Positions 33,443 through 44,662 of a DNA stretch of 64,000 nucleotides are shown here, one piece after another. Below the pieces are notes generated by a model. It did no database searches, was not told the DNA's origin, and saw nothing but the letters and a program-made list of their open reading frames with translations. The stretch is taken from positions 1 through 64,000 of the forward strand of contig QNQO01000506.1 in assembly GCA_003290165.1 (NCBI GenBank), written 5' to 3'. The stretch is from Berberis thunbergii. Its lineage: Eukaryota; Streptophyta; Magnoliopsida; Ranunculales; Berberidaceae. How positions within the stretch are numbered: position 1 is the first letter of the stretch; every line of letters begins with the position of its first letter. Position numbers and translations under genes: made by a program.

Positions 33443-34180
33443 CACTACAAAATAAAATTCAGCAACAACGGTTTACCGTTGCTAAGTATCAAAAAAGTGT
33501 AGCTAAAATTAATCGGCAACAGCTCAATGACCGAAGCAATATCGTAGCTATTTGAATCATTGCTCCAATATAACAGCAACGGTATACTATTCCGTAGCTA
33601 ATTGGCAGCGGCTAAAAACCGTCCCTAAGTTGCAAAAATTTTGTCGCTAAACAAATTTGAATTCCAAGGTTTTATTTGAGACAGCAGCAATGGCGACAGT
33701 TTTTAAAATGTTTGAGGCGACTAAGGCTAATGCAAATTGACAAAATAGAGACGGTTTTTGCCGTGGCTATTTAGCGACGGCTTTAAACCGTTGCTAAGTT
33801 GCAAATTCTGAGACGACTGCAGCTGTATCAAATTGACAAAACGGATACGACATTTGTCGTGGCTATTTGGCGATGACTTCAAGCCGTTGCTAAGTTGCAA
33901 CTTCTGAGACGGCTGCAGCTGTATCAAATTGACAAAACAGAGACAGCATTTGCCATGGCTATTTGACTATGACTTCAAACCGTTGCTAAGTTGCAACTTC
34001 TGAGACGACATTTGCGTACGGCTTCAAACCGTTGCTAAGTTGCAACTTTTGAGACGACATTTGCAAAATAGAGACTGCATTTGCCATGGCTATTTGGCAA
34101 GGGCTTCTAACTGTCGCTAAGTTGGCAAAAATAGAGACGACATTTGCCGTTGCTAACACTAACTTGTTGTAGCTAAAAAA
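33443..34180. repeat. Left subterminal repeats of the second CACTA-like element
   Basis: Units of about 105-110 bases contain GAGACGGCTGCAGCTGTATC, TTGACAAAACAGAGAC and AACCGTTGCTAAGTTGCAAC, repeated from about 33750 to 34120. The core GCTAAG / CGACGGC recurs in both orientations. Confidence 0.85.
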
Positions 34181-34850
34181 ATTACTAATGAAAATTTATT
34201 TTTTTATAATGAAATTAGTTCTTTCTATTAATTTTCAGATTTCTCATTTTTTTTGTCATTCAAAAGAAACACTTCAAACCTGAACACAATTATATTAATT
34301 TTCACTGTAAATGATGACTAATATACAAACCTTGTTCGTATAATCAATAACTTGTCCATTACAAAAAATATAATCCCAAACAACTTTATACTCTATCAAC
34401 CTCAATTTGAATTTATATATAAATACAATTTCAATTTGAGATGATAACTCACTTAAAACTTAAATAACTATATAAATCATAGTGATTGTCTATGGGACAT
34501 ACAACAAAAACTATACATACAACAATTCATGTGATTTTGCACACCATATCGATCATCCCACAAAATGTGTTCTACTTCAAAATTTCATATCTTCCACTTC
34601 AAAACCAATATCAATTCAGCAACATCTAAACCTGTAAATTTTGAAAAAGCAGTGCATGAAAAACGTATTGAATGCTTACGCTATGTAATACAAATCTCAT
34701 AAAGTTGCACATTCAAATGGAAACTCTAAGTCACAACTAAGATGTCTTTTTACATTGCTAATCAACATCTTATTAGATAGAATAAAATATTCTTTTCTAT
34801 TTTGAATTAGCGCATTTGAAGAATCGACAAAGGTAAGCGGAACATATTAA
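34181..34850. other. Unassigned internal DNA of the second CACTA-like element
   Basis: AT-rich, no recognised coding sequence or repeat. Confidence 0.4.
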
Positions 34851-34859
34851 CAAGTTGAA

Positions 34860-35190
34860 ATAAAGAAATTTAAACGCTACAATGCTGAAATTTAAACGCT
34901 GAAATGCTAAAATAAATGTTGAATGCTGAAATAAACACTAAAATAAATGTTGAAACACTGAAATAAATTCAAACAGCATACTAGCATTCAAACAACATTC
35001 AAATTAGCATTCAAACTAGCATTCCTACTAGCATCATACTGGCATTCCTACTAGCAGCATACTGGCATTCAAGCATACTAGCAGCATATTGGCATTCAAG
35101 CATACTAGCAGTAGACTAACAGCATACTAGCAGTAGACTAGCAGCATACTAGCAGCAGCCAAGCATTCTAGCATACTAGCGGCATTCAAA
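34860..35190. repeat. Minisatellite, two unit types
   Basis: First part: repeats of AAACGCTGAAATGCTGAAATA-like units (about 34865-34975). Second part: variable units built from ATACTAGCAGCATACTGGC and CATTCAA (about 34980-35180). The sequence is low-complexity but ordered. Confidence 0.8.
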
Positions 35191-35539
35191 TTGAGCAGAG
35201 AAAGTAATTATATTGCATATCAGAATTATGGCAGAATGTTCAACCAAGTTGAGCAGAGAAAGATAGGAAAGTTACGTTATTATTTGCTTATCTAAAGCTC
35301 ATAATTCAACAATCAATAAGTTGAAAGTAACATCCTACAAAATTCAAGTGTTTCCACTTAGAAAAAAAAGAAAACATGAAAATCTTATCATAAACTCAAT
35401 TGGGTATATAATACATGGAATCATATGCTACTAGCTACCATCATCGAAAAAAAAGTTAAAAAGATGTAAGATGCAACACAAATCATTTGTTAATTGCTTT
35501 TAACATATATGTGAATATGTACTATTTAATTCAGGTGCA

Positions 35540-36088
35540 ACTAATGAGATTAAGAAGAAACGGATGGTGCTTCCATTTAAACCCCCTTGCAATGGCATTT
35601 GATACCCTGAATTACTATGTCAATATGTCTCCTGTAAGTATTTTAGTTTGTTTTTACAAATAGAAACCAACATTTTAATCCATATTGGCAATAATATTTT
35701 TCAAATAAATAAAACTTATCTCACCAGTGATTGGATTTGTTTCTGTAGGAAATGAAGCAACAAAGAGAGGCACGGGACAGACTCCAACTTCTCCATGGAG
35801 TGAGTGAAAGAAGTGATGGATCTAGTTGAACTAGACAATCTCAAGGATGCTCTTGTTGGTGTACCGAGAGTCACTGGACTCTCAACTGAGCAAAGAAAGC
35901 GTCTCACAATTGTTGTTGAACTTGTAGCCAATCCTTCCATCATTTTCATGGATGAACCTACTTCAGGTCTAGATGCTAGAGTTGCAGCAATAGTTATGAG
36001 AACTGTTCGTAACACAGTCAATACAGGAAGAACCATGGTCTGCACCATTCACCAACCTAGCATTGACATCTTTGAGTCTTTTGATGAG
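35540..36088 (+). pseudogene. Captured fragment of a PDR-type ABCG transporter (second nucleotide-binding domain)
   Basis: Two exons: about 35540-35633 (KKRMVLPFK, then after a one-base shift PLAMAFDTLNYYVNMSP) and 35749-36088 ([98 protein letters not shown]). These are the linker, ABC signature, Walker B and H-loop of the second ATP-binding domain of a full-size PDR transporter. The Walker A region is deleted: LLHGV jumps straight to the VKEVMDL block, with a stop in the joining frame. The piece would follow, in a normal gene, the region captured by the first CACTA element at 15474-16460. Confidence 0.87.
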
Positions 36089-36332
36089 GTAAGATCTCAA
36101 GTTCTACCATTGTATTAAACACTAACACCCAATATCAAACCTCCAAGTCTTTTTTTAACTAATATTAGCTTCTTATGGCAACAGTTACAATCAGAATTTA
36201 TCAGACTAACCATACAGGCCAGTGTACAGTCACTTGGCAAATAGAAAGGGAAGCAACTAAGGAAATAACAAGCAACAATAAACACAAGGAATCGAAAAAC
36301 AATACCTGAGCAGCATCTTTGAAAAACAATAC

Positions 36333-36467
36333 CTGAGCAACATCTATACTGTCACGATGGAATTGGCATATCTTCCTAAGAGCCGAAACAACATTGTCGT
36401 ATGCCATCACATTATCAGAATGTAGAGCATTGGGATGTCTTACCACCACATTTATTCTTGAAAGAGC
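36333..36467 (-). pseudogene. Captured exon of an importin-5-like (karyopherin beta-3) gene
   Basis: On the minus strand, after acceptor CATAG, the frame reads ALSRINVVVRHPNALHSDNV and MAYDNVVSALRKICQFHRDS IDVAQ up to a CAG|GTATTG donor. This matches the C-terminal HEAT-repeat region of plant importin-5 (IPO5/KPNB3), a nuclear import receptor. The last 25 bases with the donor are duplicated at 36306-36332. Only this exon is present. Confidence 0.78.
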
Positions 36468-37232
36468 CTATGTTGCATGCAGAAGATTCAGTGAGACATG
36501 ATATAAGCAACAATGCCATGTGAATGATGCATTTTGAGATGGGTTTCTGAAAACAAACTTGATCAAAAACTTGAGATCGAAAAATCATTACTACAATTAA
36601 TGCTCAACATTGTGTGCATGTGAAAAGGTAAGACCTTTTATTCAGAGTGCAACTTAGGATTTTTGATAAGTACAAGATCCAAAACTTATCACTTCCTTTT
36701 CGGGTTATAAATAAAAACCTTCAATATACAAGTTTAATACCATCAATCAGATGATCATGGACATCCATCGGGTTAAGGTTTGCTAATAAGTAATAACGGC
36801 AAACCTTTTTGTCAGCCTCATCTTGAGCAAACCTATCATGTGGAATGTATACACCATTCTTTTCTTGTGCTGCTCGAACATTTGTTACCAATGTATGGGA
36901 TCTTTTAATCAATGTTCTTGGAATTTTTTTCAATCAAACAATTGAAATTAAAAGGTAAAAGCGTCGTTAAACCTTGTTTCATTCTTTCCATTTCCAGGTA
37001 CGGATCCTTGAGTAACATGGTCTTGGAAATTTTTTGGTTTGCCTGAAAATGATATTGCACACTATTAACAGAGATTAAGAGAATACTTTCTTGTGTATTT
37101 CATTGGAAGTATTACATGTATTTATATACAAACTATTAAATCTAAACTAGGAAACTATATCAATTAGAATCTCTAATTGACAGCCTAATTGCCAGCCTAT
37201 TGACAACTATATACACACCGTAACACTCCCCC

Positions 37233-40200
37233 TCAAGCTGGAGCATAAATGTTAATCATGCCCAGCTTGTTACAAAGATAGTCAACCCGAACCCTATTTA
37301 ATGCTTTCGTGAAGATGTCCCCTAGTTGTTCTCCAGTTTTCACATAACCAGTAGAAATCGAGCTTTGTTGAATTTTCTCACGAATAAAATGACAATCAAT
37401 TTCAATGTGCTTAGTCCGTTCATGAAACACAGGATTAGATGCAATATGAAGAGCAGCTTGGTTATCACACCACAATTTCGCTAGTACTGTAGTTTTAAGT
37501 CATACTTCAGTCAAGAGCTGATATATCCAAATTATCTCACATACAGACTATGCCATAGCTCTATATTGAGACTCTGCACTGGATCTTGACACAACGCTTT
37601 GCTTTTTACTCTTCCATGAGACCAAATTCTCTCCAACAAAGATAGAATAACCTGAAGTGGATCTTCTATCCATTTTGGAACCTGCCCAATCGGCATCTGA
37701 AAAACATTCAATATGAGTGTGCCCATGATTTTTGTACACGATACCTCGTCCTGGTGCTCCTTTCAAGTAACCCAAAATTTGTTTTAACGCTGCCCAATGA
37801 TGAATTGTTGGGGATGACATAAACTGATTGACAACATTGACTGAATATACAATATTTGGACGAGTCACGGTAAGGTAATTCAACTTCCGAACCAACCTTC
37901 GATATCTTTCAGGATTTTCAAATGGTTCCCCCTCTTCTGTAAGGTGTACATTTGGAGTCATTGGAGCACTACAAGGCTTTGCTCTCAATTTACCTGTCTC
38001 AGATAATAAGTCAAGGACATATTTTCTCTGAGATAGAAATATACCTTGTTTACTCCGAGTGACTTCAACTCCCAAGAAATACTTTAACACCCCCAAATCC
38101 TTCGTGTGAAGCTGAGTATGAAGGAAAGATTTAAGAGATGAGATTCCTCTAGTATTATTTCCAGTAATTACAATGTCATCCACATACACAACTAACAGAA
38201 TGATACCAGCTGCGGATCGTTTGTAGAATACAGAGTGGTCAGACTAGCTTTTCTTCATACCAAATTTCTCAACAGCATGACTAAACTTTCCAAACCAAGC
38301 ACGAAGACTCTATTTCAAATCATATAAAGATTTTTGAAGTCGACAAACTCGCCCTGACTCCCCCTGAGCAACAAAACCAGGAGGTTGCGCCATATACACC
38401 TCCTCCTTAAGATCACCATGAAGAAAAGCATTTTTGATATCAAGCTGATGTAAAGGCCAATGATGGGAAGCCGCCATGGAAATAAATAATCGAACAGAGG
38501 TTAACTTTGCAACCGGAGAGAAAGTGTCAGGGTAATCAACCCCATAGGTTTGAGCATAGCCCTTTGCAACAAGACGGGCTTTCAATCGGGCAACTGACCC
38601 ATCTAGATTGACCTTAACAGCGAAGACCCATTTGCAACCTATAGCCCTTTTATCTGAAGGTAAATCGACCAGGTCCCAAGTACCATCGTCATCTAAAGCA
38701 TTCATCTCCTCTATCATTGCATTATGCCAATCAGGATGAGATATGGCTTCACGAACAATTTTAGGAAGAGAGATAGAATCAAGGGAAGCAATAAAAGAAC
38801 ACGAGGAAGACGACAAGTTATTATAAGAAAGAAAGGAAGAAATAGGATAAGCACACTGGCGTTTACCTTTGCGCAATGCAATAGGAAGATCATCGCTCGG
38901 GACTAGATCTGATGGCGAAGGAGCAGGTGCAAGACATGAATCAATAGGTGGACGCCTGAAGTAAACCTGAATAATAGGAGCCTTGACAGGAGTTGGTTCT
39001 GAGACAGGTGCTGGTGCCGAAACAGGTGCCGAGACAGGTGTTGGTGCCGAGACAGGTGCTGGTGCTGAGACGGGTGCAGAGGATGTGATGGAATAGACTA
39101 ACAAATCATCATCCTCCCCCTGGCGACTGGGAACGGATGAAGAAGAAAAATAAGGTGTGTCTTCCAGGAAGGTAACATCAATTGAGACTAGATATTTGTT
39201 AAGATTGGGACAATAACACCTATAACCCTTCTGAAGACGAGAATAAACGAGGAAGGCACATTTCAAAGACTTGGGATCTAATTTAGTGACATGCGGACGA
39301 AGATCCTGAACAAAACAAGTGCTACCAAATATTTTCGGGTCAACAGGAAACAATGGCTTATTGGGAAAAAGGATTTTGTAAGGTATCTCACCATGAAGAA
39401 CAGAGGAAGGCATGCGATTAATGAGAAAACATGTTGTAGACACTGCATCGGCCCAAAAAGGTTTAGGAACATTCATTTGAAATAAGAGAGCTCTTGCCGT
39501 TTCAAGAAGATGTTTGTTTTTACGTTCTGCCACACCATTTTGGGATGGGGTATCAACACACGAAGTTTCATGAAGTATGCCATTTTGAGTCATAAGAATG
39601 AAATAAAGCTTGAGTATATTCTCTGGCGTTATCACTTCGCAAAGTACGAATTGAAACATTAAATTGAGTTTTAATTTCAGCACAAAACACACAAAACAGA
39701 TAAAACAACTCAGAACGACGTTTCATGAGATATAACCAAGTGACACGAGAATAATCATCCACAAATGTAACAAAATACCTAAAGCCAGGTTTAGACAAAA
39801 TAGGACAAGGACCCCAAACATCATAATGAACTAATTCAAAAGGAACACTAGCACGTTTATTGACTCTAGGACTTGAACTAAGGCCATGATGTTTTGCAAA
39901 CTGACATGACTCACAATTTAATGAAGACACCTTATTATATTGAGGACAAAGCTTTTTGAGTAAAGGGAGAGACGGATGACCCAACCTACAATGAGCCTCG
40001 AAAAGAGACGTGACACTAAAGCAAACAATAGAACGCGGTACCGATCTATCAAGAATGTAGAGGCCTCCAGACTCATGTCCTTTACCAATAATCTTCTTTG
40101 TCATAAGATCCTGAAATAAATAATGATCAGGATAAAATGAGACACAACAGTTAAGATTACGAGTAAGTTGGCTTACAGAGAGCAAATTAAAGGATAAATT

Positions 40201-40677
40201 AGGTAAATGTAAGACAGAAGACAGAGATAGCGAGGGGGTAAGGTTGATGGTGCTAGACCCGGGAACACAAGATGGTGACCCATCGGCTAAAGTGACGGTA
40301 GAAGTAGAAGCGTAGGATTGAAAAAAAGAAAATAGACTAGAATTACCTGTCATATGATTTGTGGCACCAGAATCAATGATCCACTTGGAGGATGATGAAA
40401 GAAGACATACATCGGGTTTACTAGAATCAACAATAGATGTGACAGAAGGAGATGAAGACTGAAGTGATTCCTGATACTGTGAGAACTTGGCAAATTCATC
40501 AATAGAGATAAGGACCGATTTGTCAGAGGCGTCAGTAGTGACCGCAATATGATTAGACGATCTCCCAGGTGCGTAGCTGTTATTTCGACTTAGCAAAGCA
40601 CCACTAAGCTTATGGTCCGTAATTTTAGACATCACAGAAACCAGATCAGATACAACGACTGACTTTGTTTCAGCCAC
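37233..40677 (-). pseudogene. Copia polyprotein (protease-integrase-RT-RNase H), gag mostly absent, frame-broken
   Basis: Minus strand. 40677-39568: protease WIIDSGATNHMTG, gag-pre-integrase CHLGHPS with CESCQFAKH, and integrase HYDVWGPCPILSKPGF, FVTFVDDYSRVTWLYLM and [13 protein letters not shown] frame change near 39600-39690 leads to 39692-38310: [34 protein letters not shown] and RT start [60 protein letters not shown]. After a stop and frame break, 38189-37548 has the RT active site YVDDIVITG and RNase H DADWAGSKMDRRSTSGYS. The tail [20 protein letters not shown] and GDIFTKAL follows (37475-37233). No CCHC zinc knuckle was found upstream of the protease. Confidence 0.9.
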
Positions 40678-40839
40678 AACAGGTCAAATAGGTCAGAACT
40701 CGGAATTAAAACCTCCAAAATCAAATTTTACAAATGGGGTTATTAGAAATCGTGCAAAATATCCCCCAAATCAAGAGAAATCAGGAAAGAGGCTTGAAAA
40801 GCAGACAAGCAGAGGATGGATAAACCTGGTGAGGGCGAA

Positions 40840-41147
40840 CGACGGCTGGAAGATCAGCTTCGATCGACTGGAAGAGTTGATCGGTGACTGGAAGAGTCGA
40901 TCAGTGATTGGAAGGGTCGAACGGCGGCTGGAAGGGTCGATCGACTTCGATCGATGGCTGGAAGAGTCGATTGACTTCGATTGGTGAGTGGAGGGTCGGA
41001 GTCGATGCCTGTCGGAGGGTCGAACGACTTCCAGGAGGGTCAAAAGATGCCTGTGAGAGAGAGATCGACGCCTATGAGAGCCAATCTGTTGCTAGGAAGG
41101 TCGAACGGTCTTTGACCGGTGCCTGGAAAGATAGATCGGTGGCCTAG
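40840..41147. repeat. GGAAGAGTCGATC-type tandem repeat in the Copia leader
   Basis: The region between the primer-binding site and the protease frame contains about eight irregular copies of GGCTGGAAGAGTCGATCG, several followed by ACTTCGATCGATGG. It occupies the place where gag should be. Confidence 0.8.
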
Positions 41148-41209
41148 GAGTTCGAACTGCGGTGAGACCCTAACTTCAAACTTCGAATCTCAATCTCAAA
41201 CCCTAAGTA

Positions 41210-41221
41210 GCTCTGATACCA
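41210..41221 (-). other. Primer-binding site of Copia element 2
   Basis: TGGTATCAGAGC on the minus strand directly inside the 5' LTR; initiator tRNA-Met type. Confidence 0.85.
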
Positions 41222-42307
41222 TGTTAACAGAGATTAAGAGAATACTTTCTTGTGTATTTCATTGGAAGTATTACATGTATTTATATACAAACTATTAAAT
41301 CTAAACTAGGAAACTATATCAATTAGAATCTCTAATTGACAGCCTAATTGCCAGCCTATTGACAACTATATACACATCGTAACACACACCTTCAGTAAAA
41401 AAAATAAAAGATATATATTTTGAGAGAAACCAATTGAATGACAGAATTGAGTACTCATACAAACCTCTGGCTTGTTTTTAATGTTTTTGGCACGACAAAC
41501 ATAATCAAGTGTGCTTAAAGTTTCTTCCAAAGAGCGCCTTTTGGATGATCCTCATTCCAGGAGATTATAAATTTCATTTGTGTTGTGCACAACCTCTTCT
41601 TCAAGTCCTCTTACAATCACACCACCCCTTCCATCCTCCATCAATGATAATGGTTTCCTTTGTCTATCATCCCCATATCTAACTGAATCTTCAGGGGCTA
41701 ACAAATCAGTTATTTCTTCATTGTATAACTCCAAGAAGGTAACTTTCATACTAAAGTCTGCTTTTTGTGCTTTTAATGCATCAAATATTTGACGTACTGC
41801 TCTTGGAATAACCCCAGCCTCAGCAGACAATTCTCCTCCTTGGTAGGAGACAATGAATTACACAACGAAATCAAATATGGAAATTTTGTAATTTAGAATA
41901 TCAAAAATGTAAGGTAGTTCTTTCTATAGATATACCTTAGTTTTACCCCCTCCATCGTGTATGTTTTACCGGTGCCTGTCTGCCCATAAGCAAAGACAGT
42001 GCAATTGAAACCCTCAAGAACTTCATTCACAATCAGGGAAATGGCATGCTCATATATCGATCTTTGCTGCGTTTTGGGCCCAAAAACCTTTCGAGTATTT
42101 CAAAATGACAAAAAAAAAGATAACTAATCAATATTCTTTTACCAGGAAAGCTGCTGATTAGATAGTAGACAACGAAAGTTCATACCTTATCAAAGGTGAA
42201 AGCTCTGTCTACTTGCTTGTTAGCTGCATTGTGCATAACAGTAACTTCTCTCCTTTTTTCATTACAAGATATCACCTTTGGAATGTTGAATCTTTGCTCA
42301 TCATCAC

Positions 42308-42943
42308 TTAATACCCATAATCCACAATTTTGTTAAACAAATCCATAGCTTCATCTACCTTACCATCCATACAAACCCCTTTAAGGAGAGTGCTCAATGT
42401 AACATGATTGGGTTCAAACCCACGCTTCAAAATGTCCCCAAGAACAGCAAAACCAACATCCGCTCTACCCAAATGACAATAACAATTAATCAATATGCTA
42501 AGTGCAACAATGTTGGAATGAATTCCTGAAGAACCCATTAACTCGAACAAGGATAAAACTGTGGGGAAGTGTTGCATTTTCACAATTGCTCCTAACAATT
42601 GAGTGAAAGGGTGAATTGAAGGCACGGGTCTTGTCTGAAGCAGAGTGTAGAACAACCCCATTGCCTCTTCAAGGTTGAGGGTTCCAGATTTGCATAAATC
42701 CCTCACAAATGATTCAGATACAAGTAGATCTAAGTGTTGTGTATTAGTGGTGTTGAAATGAAAAAGTGAGAAATTTGAAAGTGGAGAAGATAAAAAAAAA
42801 TTGACCTTTGGGTGTTGATGAACACAGATGAACACGACATGAGCTGACTTTCTGAACATCACCATCAACCAGAAGCATAGAAGAAGAAAACATTTCACCT
42901 GAGCGAAGAAAGTAAAACGGTTTCTCACAGAGACACTAACCAA
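42308..42943 (-). pseudogene. Captured N-terminal fragment of a P-class PPR gene (Rf-like)
   Basis: Minus-strand frame of 211 codons. The second half contains pentatricopeptide units: PSIHPFTQLLGAIVKMQHFP TVLSLFELM, then SNIVALSILINCYCHLGRAD, and PNHVTLSTLLKGVCMDGKVD EAMDLFNKIVDYGY, where it stops. The organisation (short N-terminal leader with VNFFLSSPLSNFSLFHF, then AMGLFYTLLQTRPVPSI) is like Rf-type mitochondrial PPR proteins, which normally have 10-20 repeats for RNA binding. The kinesin piece begins within a few bases of the stop codon, so two unrelated captured fragments are joined directly. It could be translated as a short protein but lacks most repeats. Confidence 0.82.
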
Positions 42944-43049
42944 TCATCTTCAGAGTCGTCATTCCTGAAACACAACCAATTTCGCCACAAAGAAGAACAC
43001 TGACAGAACACAAAAACCCTTACTTTCTGCGTCCTTCCTCTCCCTCTCT

Positions 43050-43200
43050 CCAAATCGCTTTCTGCGTCCTCTCCCTCTCACCAAATCTCTCTGCGTCCTC
43101 CCTCTCCTCTGTGTGGTCTCTCCTTCGACCCCAAATCTCTCTGCGTCCTCCCTCTCCCCTGTGTGGTCTCTCCTTCGACCCTAAATCTCTCTGCGTTTTT
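43050..43200. repeat. Tandem repeat CTCTCTGCGTCCTCCCTCTC
   Basis: About three copies of a roughly 62-base unit containing GTGTGGTCTCTCCTTCGACC and CAAATCTCTCTGCG lie upstream of the PPR fragment, probably in its former 5' UTR. Confidence 0.8.
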
Positions 43201-44579
43201 ATTCTCGACTCCCAAACCTATTCGCGCCCAAATATATATCATTTTTTTAATTAATTTTTTTTGTGTATATATTATTTTTTTCAAAAAAATTCATAGGGGA
43301 CGGGGTAGCAACCAATTTTTTTTTTGTAAAACTTAGCAACAACTAATATGCCGTGGCAAATGTTTTAATTAGCTACAGTTTGTCTTAATGATGCCACTCC
43401 CATAGTTTTTCCAAATTATGGCATTTGGTCTAACACAAAGTTTTACCTCCACAAAATAGGTATATTGTTAGTGTTTTTGCCCAAATAAAGCATTGTTGCT
43501 TTGGTATGCTGTGGAGAATGGTGGTCACACCAGGTAATTGCTTTCAGGAAGAACTGTTTAGAGGTGTGGATGTATTTCATTTAATTCAAATTTTTCAGTG
43601 GAAAGTATTATGGAAAGAAGTGTGTCTAGAGAATCTAACAAGCAATTGTAACCACCCTTTGGTGTTGCATCTTATGCTTCAAATGGTCACCAAACAACAA
43701 AGACACCTTTGTTCATGACAGATTTTTCTTAAAAGTAAATGTTAATCATTTTGATTGCAAATTGATTTATTAAAAAATCCATTTCTCTATCTGATAACAC
43801 TTCAAGTAAAAATTTGATAGTTGTTTTCTTGCACCCAATGAAAGCCTTGCTCAAGGGCTCTCACCTCTTGGTTGGTTAAGTTCTCAATTGGGACAACATT
43901 AGTGGAAGAGGGGAGACTGCACCACTGGCCTCCTGACACCACATCCATTGTCCCCAATGCTTGTGGAAACAAAGCCATTAAAAGCTTATTCAACTATTTC
44001 ATACTGTATTTTGATCCTTCTATAAGGAAATACGACTATATATTGAAGTTTGCTAAACCATCAAGTTCTCTCTAATTGGGGTTTCTAAATTCCACCAATG
44101 TAACAAAAAAAAAAAAAAAAAAATAAAGCAGGCCATAGAACGCAAACATTCACATTTTGAATCACCAAAATCTTCAAATTTCAAAGAAATTAAAACCATT
44201 TCACAGCAAAATTGAGCTCAAACAATCAAAACCCAATAACAAACAAATGGGGTTATATAAAAATCTCACATGCATCTTAGCAGCACTTGCACATTAGTCT
44301 CTCGATCTCGATCATTCCTGTTTCCACCCCCATCTACAATCAGACTGGTGTCTCCCCCTTCTTCGCCTAAATCGTCCTCCTTCTCATAATCTTCTTTTCT
44401 TCTTATCCTTCCCTTTTTAGCTCCTACTCGGCTTCTCCTTCTCTAATTTTGAAAAGAAACAAAGAAAAGAGCAAAAATTGGGTTCTTCCTTTGGATTATC
44501 CTCATCCGTTGATCACAACAAATAGTAGATCAGATCGCATCCATTGGATTATCCTATAGATTGATACCAAAAGCAAAAT
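43201..44579. other. Internal DNA of the second CACTA-like element, partly unassigned
   Basis: One copy of the subterminal unit is at 43285-43390. At 43802-43993 the minus strand encodes PQALGTMDVVSGGQWCSLPS, VPIENLTNQEVRALEQGFHW and VQENNYQIF, which looks like real protein but I do not recognise the family; it may be a further captured exon. An A-run lies at 44105-44123. Confidence 0.4.
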
Positions 44580-44614
44580 TAGGGACGGTTAATATACTGC
44601 CCCAAATGTTTTTT

Positions 44615-44662
<48 letters not shown>

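Larger units (their letters stand above)
37063..41384 (-). mobile_element. Copia LTR retrotransposon nested in the captured kinesin intron
   Basis: Two 163-base LTRs, 41222-41384 (5') and 37063-37225 (3'), differ at only about two positions (TG versus TA at the edge and one in the CACACCG/CACATCG stretch). Ends are TGTTA...TAACA. A 5-bp duplication CACAC flanks the element (37058-37062, 41385-41389). The primer-binding site TGGTATCAGAGC abuts the 5' LTR and a purine tract (CTTGAGGGGGAG on the minus strand) abuts the 3' LTR. Near-identical LTRs imply recent insertion, after the CACTA-like element captured the kinesin piece. The element is 4.3 kb; most of gag is missing. Confidence 0.95.
36790..42307 (-). 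pseudogene. Captured fragment of a kinesin-5 (BimC/KRP125-type) motor gene, split by a Copia insertion
   Basis: Minus-strand exons: 42307-42187 (DEQRFNIPKVISCNEKRREV, ending AFTFDK); about 42090-41938 (VFGPKTQQRSIYEHAISLIV; FAYGQTGTGKTYTMEGG); 41836-41552 (AGVIPRAVRQIFDALKAQKA; VTFLELYNEEITDLLAPEDS; GGVIVRGLEEEVVHNTNEIY); about 41545-41464 (SLEETLSTLDYVCRAKNIKN); 37042-36960 (ANQKISKTMLLKDPYLEMER); about 36880-36800 (RAAQEKNGVYIPHDRFAQDE). This is the N-terminal motor of plant kinesin-5, which slides spindle microtubules. The Walker A loop GQTGTGKT is intact, but switch I and II (the region between NLLE and SLEET) are missing. The Copia at 37063-41384 lies in the intron between the fourth and fifth pieces. 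Confidence 0.9.

Noticed and set aside
34860..35190. Regular repeat array that could be mistaken for a CRISPR-like array
   Set aside because: Units are contiguous and variable with no unique spacers, in a plant genome; it is a minisatellite.
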